A stretch of DNA of 64,000 nucleotides, taken from Lactifluus volemus. Lineage: Eukaryota > Basidiomycota > Agaricomycetes > Russulales > Russulaceae. Made by a program: the position numbers and the translations under genes. The notes under the pieces were generated by a model. The model was given only the letters and a program-made list of their open reading frames with translations. It did no database searches and was not told the DNA's origin. The stretch is taken from positions 558,001 to 622,000 of the forward strand of contig WTXI01000003.1 in NCBI GenBank assembly GCA_022376515.1, written 5' to 3'. This document shows, piece by piece, positions 49,901-61,971 of the stretch (its first letter is position 1; each line of letters opens with the position of its first letter).

Positions 49901-50552
49901 GTACGATTGTTCTACTTTATGTTGTGAAATCCGAATCGATTGGTCTTGGAAACTAAAGGAAGGAACCACTCCATACCTGTGATAGCCAACGATCGGATAA
50001 TGTCTCGATCGTGGGTTTTAGCTGAATCGTGTGCGTGGCACGAATGGCCGTTTATCGGTAGCACCCAAAGATTTCGTAGCCTTCAAGTTCTCAGGCTTAT
50101 CTAGTACCAAACGCTACTTCTCTGAAGTCTGTATTGTTGGAATCCTATCAGTATAAAGCTGCTCCACCCTGTTGACTCGGAGTTTTTTCATATGTTCTTG
50201 TTGTTTCTGTGCTGATAATACCGATGTATCTACTCACCACAAGGCAAGCGCAGCCGCACGGGGTTCGAGGAAGTAGTTACAAGATCGGACAAGTGGATTG
50301 AATCTCAGCCGAAACTGGGCCCTTGCCCTTCGGATCAATCACGCTCAGGCACCACTACTTGTGCAGCCGAAACCTATTTACATCCGACATGGCGCTGGTT
50401 CTCTTCCGTCCTCTCAAAACAAAAATGTATAGACACGCGAACCGTTCCTTCGCTGAAAACATCCCCCAAAGTACCGCAGAAACGCAAAAGTACATGAGAA
50501 AGTTACAACTTGTTATTTGGTGTGTCACGTGACATACCGTTACTAGAGCTTA
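49901..50552. other. Spacer; left edge of the AGPAT2 duplication
   Basis: No gene seen. From about 50325 the sequence matches the flanks of AGPAT1 and AGPAT3 (shared ACATCCGACATGGCGCTGG-type and ACAACTTGTTATTTGG-type segments). This marks the left edge of the NLR/AGPAT cluster. Confidence 0.5.
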
Positions 50553-51945
50553 CTAATGACAACTACCGTTTTCCTTCACGGCCTCGCCCTGTGGCAGTGG
50601 TGGGGCATTCGGGTCGGATATCTCGCGTAATACCCGAAGCATCTGCTCGCGAACGCAAACAGAGAGTTCGCCAACATCTGCGGTCGTCAAACCGTCCGTT
50701 GAAATCTGTGGGAGCACTGAAGATTTGAAAGTGTCAATAGGGCCCGGGAGCACACGCACGGAAAAGGATCCTTTCACACCTCTCACTTTCAAAGTGCCGG
50801 GGTTGAAAACACCCTTGTGGTACATGTTCCAGTAATTCTCGAATACTACCGGGACAACCGGAAGGCCTGCCTGTACAGCAACGTGAAAGGCACCCTTCTT
50901 GAATGGTCGCATATCATGATAAGGCCGTGAAGTACGTGTCCCTTCTGGGAAAACCCAAATCGAAGTGTGATGCTTCTTTATTTCCTCTCCGGCAGCTTGA
51001 AGTGACTGCACGGCGACCGCGCTGTTGCCGCGATCCACAAACACTGCACCTCCAGCTTGCAGGAATTGGCCAAAGAACGGCATGTATTTGAGTGAGCTCT
51101 TGGGCATCACTCGAGTCCCCCTCGGGATCAAGCTGTCTGCGTGGTCAGAGCCATGAACAAGAATATGGCACTTGTTACGCACGCTGCAACAGGGAAAACA
51201 TCCATCATACTTTGATGATTTCCTATGAATACGCATGGGCGTACTTGAAGATGTTCCTTTCCTTCTACTACTATGCGTAGCCCAGACAGTCTGCTGAAAA
51301 TAGGATAAAAAGTACGGGCGAAGACAAAGTTGACATCGTATCGCCTGCCTAGCAGGTAGAGAGGAAGTGCTGAGCAAAATGCCACTGAAGAGCAAAATCC
51401 GACGGTGCTGAGATATAGAGTGTTGAAGAGGTAATATCTGGTGAGAGGAGATGACTGAGAGGTGCGGTATAGCAGGTAGAATGGGAGGCCAACATAGGCC
51501 AGTGCCTTCACGATAAGCAAGACGAAGGACATGCTGGACTTGACAGCCCACGGGCCCCAACCCCACGAGTGCTAATGTTGCCTTGCCCCGCTTCAAACGC
51601 CGACCGACGCAATCACCAGGCGCCTCAACCAGGCAACGGAAGAGCGCCACCTTACCCCAGTCATCCCCACCCCCGAGGGCCCACACAAGGTCCTTAGAGG
51701 AGTCTCAAGCCTGCGAAGGCGAGACCCGCGGATCACGAATAAAGTGCAGTGCCGACTAGAAGCACGCTCGCAGCACCACGTAGATAGTCAACCTGTCAAT
51801 CAAGGCTCTTGTTGTTGCAAGCGGTGCCGAGCGCGTCTTTTTAGTTTGGATACATATAGCGCTTTACAGATGCAGCGCTCTTTTCAAAAGAAAAGGTCAT
51901 GCTGGTCCGCCTTTGAAGCCAAATTTAATCAGGCCTGAAGGGACG
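50325..51945. repeat. AGPAT-containing repeat unit (third copy)
   Basis: This segment is collinear with about 30570-32310 and 57980-59510, including non-coding sequence on both sides of the acyltransferase gene. Homology fades at about 51945, and NLR2-type sequence starts near 52080. Confidence 0.75.
50553..51532 (-). CDS. AGPAT2: 1-acylglycerol-3-phosphate acyltransferase, intact
   Basis: The only undamaged copy of three. PlsC-family enzyme that acylates lysophosphatidic acid to phosphatidic acid in ER membranes. Exon 1 (51532-51183) starts MSFVLLIVKALAYVGLPFY with two or three hydrophobic segments and holds motif I GNHQSMMDVF (HX4D). A 50-nt intron 51133-51182 (branch CTCTGACC) joins to LIPRGTRVMPKSSLKYMPF. 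Exon 2 contains FLQAGGAVFVDRGN (motif II region), FPEGTRTSRPYHDM (EGTR, phosphate binding) and AVQAGLPVVPVVFEN (motif IV region), then YWNMYHKGVFNPGTLKV. It ends KENGSCH-stop at 50553. About 309 residues, normal for eukaryotic AGPAT/SLC1-like proteins. It lies downstream of NLR2 on the same strand. Confidence 0.9.
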
Positions 51946-52317
51946 TGTGTTCGACTTAGTTCGGTTTTCGTTTCCCTTTTTTGGAAGAGCCAAACAGTAA
52001 TCGCTCACGGGATCTCACGCCACAAGCACGAGGTGGTCATGGACCAGTCAAGAACCCGCCGAGTAAAAAGTTGGATAAAACTGGTATTCAAGTTGACTCT
52101 CTACTCAACGTGATCATATAGAAATTTTATGCATTACACCTCCACACCTAACTGTCATTAGAACACCCTTGAGAACACGTAGGAATGTCCTAGGTTGGCC
52201 GTGAAGCCTGGGAGATTTGAGTGCATTGTATATATGAACAGACTGGACGCTAAATATTTTAAATCAGTCTTAACAACTACAATGCTGCGGAAAATACTTT
52301 ATAGTACATAACTGACT
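51533..52317. other. Spacer between NLR2 and AGPAT2
   Basis: No gene seen. The left part (to about 51945) matches the 5' flank of AGPAT1; the right part (from about 52080) matches the 3' flank of NLR1 near 24650. The 130 bp between is unmatched in the window and marks the junction of two duplicated segments. Confidence 0.5.
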
Positions 52318-55300
52318 CTATTTGGGATCATATACTGTAGCCCAATCTGATCCGTGCACAAAATTTGTCAGTTCAAGCCAAGTCTCATTCGTACCTGCAA
52401 TCCAAACAGTATTAGATCTATGAAAATATGGCCTGTGAATCTGGGGAATCCATAAAAGAAGTTCCCCATGATCCCCACACATCCACCCATCGCTATCAAT
52501 CAGGAATTTGTTCATGATATGGATGTTCTCAATGTCTCCTAATTTGCGCTCATACTTCTCCGCGTGATCTGTGCGACCTTGTGAGGCCGTAATGCCCTGC
52601 TCGTCCCGAGAGACCACTAAGTCGATTGATTTAGCGTGTTCAGGAATCGGTCTTGCTTCCGATGGGACATCCCATACACGAATCGTGTAATCTCCAGAGG
52701 CCGATGCAATGCGCTGCCCGTCCGGGGAAAATGCGACCGATAAGATCAAATTGGTGTGTCCAGGAAATGGGCCCGCTACGACCTCTCCTGTTATGGCATC
52801 CCACACGCAAATCGTGCGATCATCCGAGGCTGAGGCAATGCGCTGCCCGTCCGGCGAGAATGCAACCGAGTTGACCTCACCGGTGTGTCCGGTTAATGGG
52901 CCTGCAAGAATTACTCCTGTTGTGGCATCCCACACGCAAATCGTGTGATCTCGTGAGGCTGACGCAATGCGTTGCCCATCTGATGAGAATGCAACAGATA
53001 GGATCCAACCGGTATGTCCAGTAAATGGGCCCGCTAGAAGATCTCCCGTTGTGACAGACCATAAGCGAATCGTACGATCGTCTGATGCCGATGCAATGCG
53101 CTGCCCGTCCGGCGAGAATGCAACAGATCTGACCCAATCGGTATGTCCAATGATCGGGCTCACTACGAGCTCTCCTGTTGTGGCATCCCAAACACGAACT
53201 GTGTCATCTCCCGAGCCTGAGATGATGCGCCGCCCGTCTGGCGAGAATGCAACTGAGTTGACATGATCGGTGTGTCCAGTAAATAGGCCAACGACCTCTC
53301 CTGTTGTGGCATCCCACACGCGAATCGTTTTATCTCGTGAAGCCGAGGCAATGCGTTGTCCGTCCGGTGAGAATGCCACAGAAGAAACCCGTTCTGTGTG
53401 TCCAGTAAATGGACCCGCTACGACCTCTCCTGTTGCAGCATCCCACACACAAATTGTTTGATCAAATGAGGCCGCGGCGATGCGCTTCCCGTCCGACGAA
53501 AATGCAACAGAATGGACCCAATTGGTGTGACCAGTAAACGGGCCTGCTACTACCTCTCCTGTTGCGACACCCCACACACGAATCGTGCGATCGAACGAGG
53601 CCGATGCGATGCGTTGCCTGTCCGGAGAGAATGCAGCAGAAAAGATCTTATCCGTGTGATCAATAAACGGGCCCGCTACAACCTTCCCCGTTGTGGCATC
53701 CCACACACGAATCGTGTGATCAGACGAAGCAGAGGCAATGAGCTGCCCGTCTGGTGAGAACGCAACATCATTGACCCCATCGGTGTGTCCAGTAAATGGG
53801 CCTTCTGTGATCTGTCCTGTTGTAGCATCCCATAGGCGAATTGTGCCATCTGCGGAGGCCGAGGCTATGCACTGTCCGTCCGGGGAGAATGCAATTGATG
53901 CAACCTTATCGGTGTGTCCAGTAAACGGGCCCGCTCTGATATCCCCTGTTGCGGCATCCCATACACGAATTGTACGATCATCCGAGGCTGATGCGATGCG
54001 CTGCCCGTCCGACGAGAATGCAACAGATCTGACGCAATCGGTATGTCCAGTGAATGGGCCCACTAGAAGCTCTCCTGTTGCGGCATCCCACACGCGAATC
54101 GTATGATCGTCTGAAGCCGATGCAATGCGCTTCCCGTCCGGCGAGAATGCAACAGATCTGACCCAATCGGTATGTCCAGTAAACGGACCCGCTACGACCT
54201 CTCCTGTTGTGGCATCCCAGACGCGAATCGTGTTATCTCCCGAGCCTGAAGTGATGCGCCCTCCGTCTGGCGAGAATGCAATGGAGTTGACAAGATTGGT
54301 GTGCCCAGTAAACGGGCCTGCTACGATCTCTCCTGTTGTGGCATCCCACACACAAATTGTGTGATCTCGTGAGCCTGACGCAATCCGTTGTCCATCCGGT
54401 GAGAATGTGACAACGTCGACTGGTTTATCATGTGGCTGGATCGTCATTTCTAATGTTGGCCAATGAGACAACTGCCCGCGCTCCAAGGACAATGTGCGAG
54501 GAAATAGGCCAAGGTAATGCTTGGCAATGAGGGAAGAGGATGGAGCGAATGGCAGCGCGGATATATAAATATGCGAAGCGCTCCTTGCCATAGCCATTCC
54601 AAAGTACCGCACAAATGCAGTCCCATCATTCACAATTGCCAAAACGTTCTCCACTTCTGCTTGGGAAGCCTTTTGAAAATTCACCCAATAGTCACTACAT
54701 GTCATATTGAACTATGGCATGTACATACCTTCGGCTGGTCAGACTGCAACCATGTCTTCAAGGCCGATAATGCTGGAGAAGTAAGGGCCACGCCACATTT
54801 AATGCTAAGCACTTCCAGCCAAAACAGAAACTTCGTCTCGAAGAACGATCGAAGTTTCGCGAGGAGGTCGTGCTCGAAAGCAACATGTTCCAGATGATCG
54901 TCCCAAAAAAAGCAGGCATACGATAGAGCGTGTGGAATGTGTTTGGTGATTCGAGAGGGAAGGTCTGCTACATCGCTGTTGGCGATATATGACGACTCGA
55001 GCTTGCAGATGTTGAACCTCAACTGGTCGAGCATTATCGAAAGGCAGGAGTGGGCCAACTGACGGTGGGCATCGCCAAGATCCACATAAAATGCGTCACT
55101 CTTCCTGCTAGTCAGAAAGTCGCGGAATGATGTATGGAGAGGAACAATGGGGCGGGTTTGATCAGATGATGTGACGTTCCTCAGCAGCGAGCCGAGGCGA
55201 CGGAGCATTTCAAAAACTGGATCCGAATCCTCGGGGTCATCAATGGGGGCATGCCGACGCAGAATAATCAAGGAAGATATGGAAAGTGGTTCGATCGCAG

Positions 55301-57978
55301 CGAAAAGTTGTCCCATCACGGACCGGAATAGAATCTGTGCTTCTTGTGGCTCGAAGTATCCTTCGAGAACTTCATTATATAACTTGTCCAACGGATCTTG
55401 TCCCTTGCGATCTCGAGAGTGCCCCAACAAGCGCCGTACGCACTTTTTCTTGCTAAAGCCAAAACTAGCAGGAGGGTTATTAGTGAATCCGCATGAAACG
55501 GCTGCCCATTGAAACAGGCCCTCTGCTGCCTTCGCTAGTTCGAGGCCATGATCTTGGAAAATGTCAGGAGGGAGCTCGCTCTGAAGATACATGCAAATGT
55601 CTTGCTCAGTCTTGGCAGCCAGTTTGGCATCATCCATGTAGAGAATCTCGACAGATGACGCTTTTGCAAAAACGGCTTCGATACCGCCCTCCAGCCTCGA
55701 GGTGACGAGTATTCGGAATTCTAATGGAAGCTCGACGAGGTGCTGGGCAAGAAATGTGTGTATTCCAGTTTTGTCGATTATGTCTCCGCTCTCGTCCAAA
55801 GCGTCGATAACGATAAGAATTGGGCCTGAAAGTTCCAGGCTCTTGAGCGGTTCCAGGAGGAGTGATTCAAAAAGTATGCGATAATCCCGGGTACCACAAA
55901 GAGACGGGTTCTCCTTAAGGACCCTTCCGAGGGCGAGTTTGTACGCAGGATTGCGATAGGAAAGGTCCCGAGCAAGCGTCGTGAACAGCTGGTAAACCCC
56001 GTCTTTCGACTGTTCTGTCCGTACAAAAGCGAAGTAGGATCCGAGTCCCTTTCTGTCGAAGCAGCGTGCGACCTCGTGTGCAATCGATGACTTTCCTGTG
56101 CCCGCCTGGCCAAGGAGAACCAGCCCACGTTCAGAATTCGGATTCTCGACCCACTTCACGATATGATCCAAAAAGTCTTCGCGAGTGCCTGGAAGACAGC
56201 GTTTCTCATCGCCGAATCGCCACCCTCCCTTATAAGGTAGTTCTCTGATTATGGCGCCCAAATCTGTGATCCCTTTGTTAGATCGACGATCCAAAGACCA
56301 CGTAACCGTGACTTGAGGATTACATACCAGCTTCTAGCACGGCAACCTCGGTGGTGAGGACAGCACGGGCGAGGAAATTGTCTCGCAGTCCGACGAGGCT
56401 GGTGCGATACTGATCTATTTTTTCATCGACTTGACCGAAGGCACTCTTCAAAGACCGCTTTCCTGCAAATCACATGTATATGATGACCAATGCGGGAGGC
56501 CAAGACGACGTACCAACTTTCACATCCTCCGCATACAATCTGATAAATGTGGCACACTCGGCGACGCATTCTAGCATCTTTTCGAGGATTGTTGCTTGCT
56601 TGGACTCTGGCTTGATGCTCCGCAAAATGTCGGCCTCTTCCACGAATTCAAATGCATCACATATCGCCTCAAGCAGTGTTTGGATGTTATCGTCACGCTG
56701 AATCTGCTTTAGCAAGGTCTGGCGCCAAGGTAAGCAAAAAAGGGATTTCCAGGATAAGAAAACACACGTCGGGGATCTTTGAGAGTAAACTCCATGCGAG
56801 ACTTGCGAAAGAGTTCAGCTGAGGATCGGACGTTAGCCCGGGACGGATGGACGAAGACGACAAGGGCGGGCCTACTGAAGCGATTGGGGTGACGGTGTCC
56901 ATCACCCACTTGATAGCACTAACAGCACTTTCCCATGTTTTTATCGTATCGATGACATCGATGGCTTCCTCAGCACGACTGAGAGCAGCACGGGACATCT
57001 CCGCCTGGCTCTCCGCTACTTGTCGCACAGGCGTACCACTCTTGATAGGAAGGGCATCACCCTGGATGAACGAGATAGGGGGGTGGAATCCGCCGTGGAT
57101 TGTATGGTTTCACTTCCGGATTGGACAATATGACGTATAGCACCACCTTCAGCGTTGTTCGAATTGGCCATTTCGGCCGCTGTGGGGCTCGGGGTGTTGA
57201 CTGCTGCAGTCAGAGAGGAACCCACGTTTGCTGACATGCTTATCGTTAACACCGTGGCTGGCTCTCCTGAGTTTCTGGCATGTCCGCCAGTGCTGATCAA
57301 AACAATATCAAGTTCTTCATATAGGGCGCTTAGCCAAATGCATGAGTAACAATTCTAAGAGACAGGCGAACCGTGTCGGGGTTCACAGGTGATCTCCTGC
57401 AGTCCAATAAGGATGTCTGTCGTGATGGCCCTTTTCGCATAAAGCGATATTGTAATACGGGAGTTGGGTTGTACGACACTGCAGGATATTCAGTTTGCAC
57501 ATAGGAATAAAAATTTGACATTTCTCACAATGTGTCGATGTTCTCGTTCCATTCCACGCGATGCGCTACCCTCCGCACAGGTCGTGACTGCCACTTTTCT
57601 CCCCGTATGTCACAGTAGCATAAAATCGTTTCTTTTCGCCAAGGAGGGTCTTGAGACGGGGAATGTTTTGTGCTCGGAGGACTAACAGGGGACAAAAAAT
57701 TAAGTACTTGTCGGAGTGGAAGCACAAAGATACGTACTGGTCACCTGAAGAAGGAGCAAGCTCGGCTGAATTTCGCTGGTTTGTGGGCAACTGATGGACT
57801 GTATTTCAGAACTTTGAGGACCTGGGCTATAGTAATGATAAATCGAGACGTAAATCGAGCATGAGAGACCTTGGCATACAAATTTGAGACCATGTTTGCG
57901 TTCGTGGCTTGCAAGTGTGAAATACAGAGTCCTGTGCAGGTAAGAAACAGTCGTGACTCGTTGCCCGTCTTTCCTCAT
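52318..57978 (-). CDS. NLR2: C2-like / helical / NACHT / WD40 protein, damaged 5' end
   Basis: Close paralogue of NLR1 with the same exon layout. The last exon (52318 to about 54670) encodes ASQAEVENVLAIVNDGTAF, 14 WD40 repeats and a tail ending ATVYDPK. The NACHT exon (from 54726 up) has GQAGTGKSSIAHEVARCF (Walker A) and ILIVIDALDESG (Walker B), and no stop. The helical region (ALSRAEEAIDVIDTIKTW; DILRSIKPESKQATILEKM) is also open. The 5' part differs from NLR1. The ATG equivalent to the NLR1 start (57891-57893) is out of frame by one base. The A tract after YGEK has four A (57595-57598). The in-frame Met after HARNSGEPA is Thr. A net 11-nt insertion at about 57066-57090 shifts the frame. 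The start given is therefore nominal, and the full protein may not be made. Confidence 0.78.
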
Positions 57979-58194
57979 TGGGATCAATCACGCTCAGGCA
58001 ATATACGGCTTGATATACGTAAATACCTAAACATCCGACATGGCGTGGTGCTCCTCCGTCCTCTCAAAACAAATAAACATAAATATGCGAAGCGTTCCTT
58101 ACTGTAACCATCCCATAAAGTATCGCAAACGCAAACTACATGAGTATGTTACAACTATTTGGGTTGTCACGTGACCATAGCTTTGTGTTAGCGC

Positions 58195-59156
58195 TTTGTA
58201 TCGTCCTCGTCGTGTGGCGGTGGTGGGGCACTCGGATCGGAAATCTCGCGTAATACCTGAAGCATCTGCTCGCGAACGCAAACAGAGAGTTCGCCAACAC
58301 CTGCGGTTGTCAAACCCTCGGTTGAAATCGGTGGGAGCACTGAAGATTTGAACAGAGTCAACGTCAATAGAGTTGCACACGCACGCAAGAGGATCCCTTC
58401 ACACCTCTCACTTTCAAAGTGCCAGCGTTGAAAATACCCTTGTGGTACATGTTCCAGTAATTCTCGAATACCACTGGGACAAGCGGAAGGCCTGCCTGTA
58501 CAGCAACGTGAAAGGCACCCTTCTTGAATGGTCGCATGTCATGGTAAGGGCGTGAGGTACGTGTCCCTTCTGGGAAAACCCAAATCGAAGTGTGATGCTT
58601 CTTATTTCCTCTCCGGCAGCTTGAAGTGACTGCACGGCGACCGCGCTGTTGCCACGATCTACAAACACTGCACCTCCGGCTTGCAGGAATTGGCCAAAGA
58701 ACGGCATGTATTTGAGTGACTTTTTGGACATCACTCGGGTCCCCTTTGGGATCACGCTGTCTGCATGGTCAGAGCCATGGAGAAGGATATGGCACTTGTT
58801 ACGCACGCTGCAACGAGGAAAACATCCATCATACTTTGATGGTTTCCTATGAATACGCATGGGCGTACTTGAAGATGTTCCTTTCCTTCTACTATTATGC
58901 GTAGCCCAGACAGTCTGCTGAAAATAGGATAAAAAGTACGGGCAAAGATGAAGTTGACATCGTATCGCCTGCCTAGCAGGTAGAGAGGAAGTGCTGAGAA
59001 AAATGCCACTGAAGAGCAAAATCCGACGGTGCAAAGATATAGAATGTTGCAGAGGTAATATCTGGCGAGAGGAGATGACTGAGAGGCGCGGTGTAGCAGG
59101 TAGGATGGGAGGCCAAAATAGGCCAGTGCCTTCACGATAAGCAAGACGAAGGACAT
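58195..59156 (-). pseudogene. AGPAT3: acylglycerol-phosphate acyltransferase, frameshifted
   Basis: Third copy of the PlsC-family gene, upstream of NLR2 on the same strand. It starts MSFVLLIVKALAYFGL at 59156 and keeps motif I (GNHQSMMDVF), the intron and KKSLKYMPFFGQFLQAGG. One T is missing near 58601 (CTTCTTATTT where AGPAT1 and AGPAT2 have CTTCTTTATTT). The frame is lost just before the FPEGTR motif, although that motif survives in another frame and the rest of the C-terminus is recognisable. This lesion differs from those in AGPAT1, so the two copies decayed independently. A single-base assembly error cannot be excluded. Confidence 0.78.
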
Positions 59157-59539
59157 GCTGGCATTCACGTTACCTTGCCCACCCGGTCTCCACGACCCAC
59201 GTAATCACCAGGCCGCGAAAGTGCGCCGCCACCTCACCTCAGTCACCCCCACCCCGGGTAGCCTGCGCAAAATCCTTCGAGGAGCCTCAAGCCTGCGAAG
59301 GCGAGACCCACAACCGATCATGGATAAAGAGCAGGGCCAAATAGAAGCACGCTCACAACACCATATAGGTAGTCAAACCGTCAAACTAGGCTCTTGTTTT
59401 CGAAAGCGGTGCGGAGCGCGTATTTGTCGTTTGAATGCATGTACATCGCGCTTTACAGATGCAGAGTTCTTTCATCAGAAGAGAAGGGCATGCTGGCCTT
59501 TAAGCTTTAAGCTTTAAGGCAGGTCGTCTTCCATTTACT

Positions 59540-60325
59540 GTGATCCGCGTGTCGGCCCAATCCGAGTCCGAGTCGTCCGAACTCCGAAGACATGTCCCGG
59601 AACCCACCAGCACCCACCACCTCAGAGAGCTGCAAGTCCAGCACCATCCAAGCTGACACGGATGACCACCAGGCATCAACCATCAATCTCATGCTCAATA
59701 GGGTGAGAAAACTGGTCGTGTCTGGGTAAACCGAAGTTATCTGCGCCGAAGTCTCAAGAAGTTGCGATCCCTCCCGTCTCTTATGGCCATCCAGCAGTTT
59801 CCTCCCAGACTGGGGAACGCACCGCCCAAATAGCCCGTTCTCCCTCCATTGAGGGCCACTCCACACCACAGAGTCACCCCAAGTGAGTCTTCAATTTCCA
59901 GCACGAGTGGAATCGTGGCAGTTTATGCCGTCAAATCGACACACTTAATACAAAGAAGTCTTTTCACTGTTCAAAAGAGTGCCCAGGTTTCTTGACCTAT
60001 AATTAGCCCTTCGTCTACGGCCAACTTTCCCAGGACACTGTAGCATCATGCACTCGCAGAAGCTACCTCCAACGACACCACCCTCGGAGGTAGCACTACT
60101 CGGTCGGAAGCGGAGAAGCTTCTTGTCCTCTTGGATGGCCTTGCAAAAGTGCGCACCCGTTTAGCCGACCTCACCATCGCCATCGTCCACGGAGCATGAT
60201 AGGTCATGGTTCAGACTGTCACTGATCTGACACAGTCCTTTTTTTCCTGTCACGACTCACGAGCACCAGACTCGGATTCGCCACTGGAAGAGGAAGAGGG
60301 ACGGAACCTCCAAGGTAAATGTTGA
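59540..60325 (+). pseudogene. Decayed plus-strand gene remnant, copy B
   Basis: Homologue of 32380-33085 with slightly better-preserved fragments: RAASPAPSKLTRMTTRHQPS, PAVSSQTGERTAQIARSPS, IEGHSTPQS, and, near 60050-60200, TTLGGSTTRSEAEKLLVLL continuing to RTRLADLTIAIVHGA. An acidic fragment DSDSPLEEEEGRNLQ precedes a possible donor near 60315. Frames shift between fragments. Family not recognised. Confidence 0.4.
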
Positions 60326-60567
60326 CCCTCCTACCTGAAAATGGCGTCACTTATCACCCTTTAGCTCGCATGGGCGAAGAGTCGTTGAGATTGCATCCAT
60401 CCTTCGCGGAAACCAAATCATGGAACTAAGGGACTAACTATGCTCACCACGCCTTGGCGCAGCTAGACCCCATCCTCCCCACGAAATCTGAAGGCATTTT
60501 TATAGCGTACGATGCCATAGCTTATTCTCTCGATAATAAACTCCCTTGCGTCGTCTGAGAGAATATG

Positions 60568-60579
60568 CCCTAACCCTAA
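60568..60579 (+). repeat. Interstitial telomere-like CCCTAA tract, copy B
   Basis: Two CCCTAA hexamers followed by TATGGGG, in the same context as 33313-33330 at the right end of the homologous block. Confidence 0.65.
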
Positions 60580-60649
60580 TATGGGGCTATCCTAACCACT
60601 TGCACGAGATTGTGAGCGTTTGAGAATTTTGCTCTTAATCGAACCAAAA

Positions 60650-61971
60650 GCCGGGCTGTTAAAATATGTTAAACGCGGCTATCAGTTCCGTTTTCATTAT
60701 CAAGCCATGATACTTCTGTAAGGTGGACCTTACCTGAACCCTCGAATTTGCCCAATTTCACACTCAAACTCATCCTCATGCCTGCCCTAAACATTGACCC
60801 GATTTGGATGACTCAATTCCGTCAACCCGCCGCCGCGCCTCTCGCAAAATCAACATCACCGCGATCACCAACTCCGACGCGTCCTCAGCTGAAGACACCA
60901 GTTGACAGCCTTTCAAGGTGTATGGACTTGCATATTGAGTATCTCCCGCTGTTGGGACCTTCATATCAGTTTCTGGCAGTGCTTATTTTAGTTTACTTGG
61001 ATTTTTTAGCCTCCTTTCAGACATTTTCTATTATACTGGTGCTATGAGACACTGCCTATCAGCGCGCTATCACTCTCCCACTGTCCCTTACCCCCTTTTT
61101 ACAGACCATCGAGCAATGTCGTGCACAAGGGCAAGCCGTTCGGAGCGTTGCCGGTGCAGGCCTCCTAGGCTGAACCCTTACATTCCCCTTTCCCTTTGAC
61201 TATCTTTTGTTTCACACTACTTTAGGATGTCCTAGGGGGCAGCATTGTCTAGCACTGTCTTCAAAAGACTTTTCCCTTTTCGTTGAGTTACTTACAGAAA
61301 AATCACATATAAAGGCCTTGCCCATTGGCCTAGAAGGGCATCCAAATACACTCCTTTTACTTTGGATCACTAAGTTTGTCTTGAAAGATTGTCTCATTTT
61401 ACTCTCGTTGCATCTCATCATCATCTTGTCTCTCGTTCTCATCTGCCCCACTCATTACTGCACCGACTTCGACCGCGCATTCGAACACCAAACGCGTCCG
61501 ACGCTCGTTCCTTCCCGATTCAGAAACGTTCCCGCGCATGTCCCTCCGACCGCTCGTCGACTCATTTTGCTTTCCTCGGACTCGCTCGTGCTCTCAAGAG
61601 TATGTTCACCTCTCTGCGGCGAAATTCGTCCACAACACTGCTGTATCTAAACGCATGCTACTAAAGGGTTAAGCGCAGCCATTTCCGTCCTGTGCACATG
61701 TCGGGATGGTTGAGGCTACCGCCAGCGAACAAAGGAAACTTTCTGTCTCCTATGATGCCGATTTCGCATCAGCTTTCCGTCTCGAGCATGCAGGATCCTA
61801 GGAATATCCTTGGGTGACCGACTGAGAATGCTTCTGACCATCGTTCATGGGTTTGGTGCCAGATATTTCGGCTAGCCACTGAATTATGGCCTCAATAAAA
61901 ATACTTGCTGTACATTGTGCTGGACAGGAACTCTGAAATAAATAAATAAAAAACATAGCATATACTTGGCT
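60650..61971. other. Spacer between block B and NLR3, no supported gene
   Basis: Only short frames. A plus-strand fragment near 60795-60905 (STRRRASRKINITAITNSD) is protein-like but ends at a stop and is not linked to anything. Homology to NLR 3' flanks begins near 61960. Confidence 0.4.

Larger units (their letters stand above)
52080..60650. repeat. Duplicated NLR-AGPAT block, copy B
   Basis: Collinear with 24650-33405: NLR2 (minus), spacer, AGPAT3 (minus), decayed plus-strand gene, telomere-like tract. Similarity includes introns and spacers. Ends are approximate. Confidence 0.8.

Noticed and set aside
60748..61047. Plus-strand frame of about 99 codons with a hydrophobic end
   Set aside because: The Pro-rich start and hydrophobic tail look accidental; no splice partner or family resemblance.
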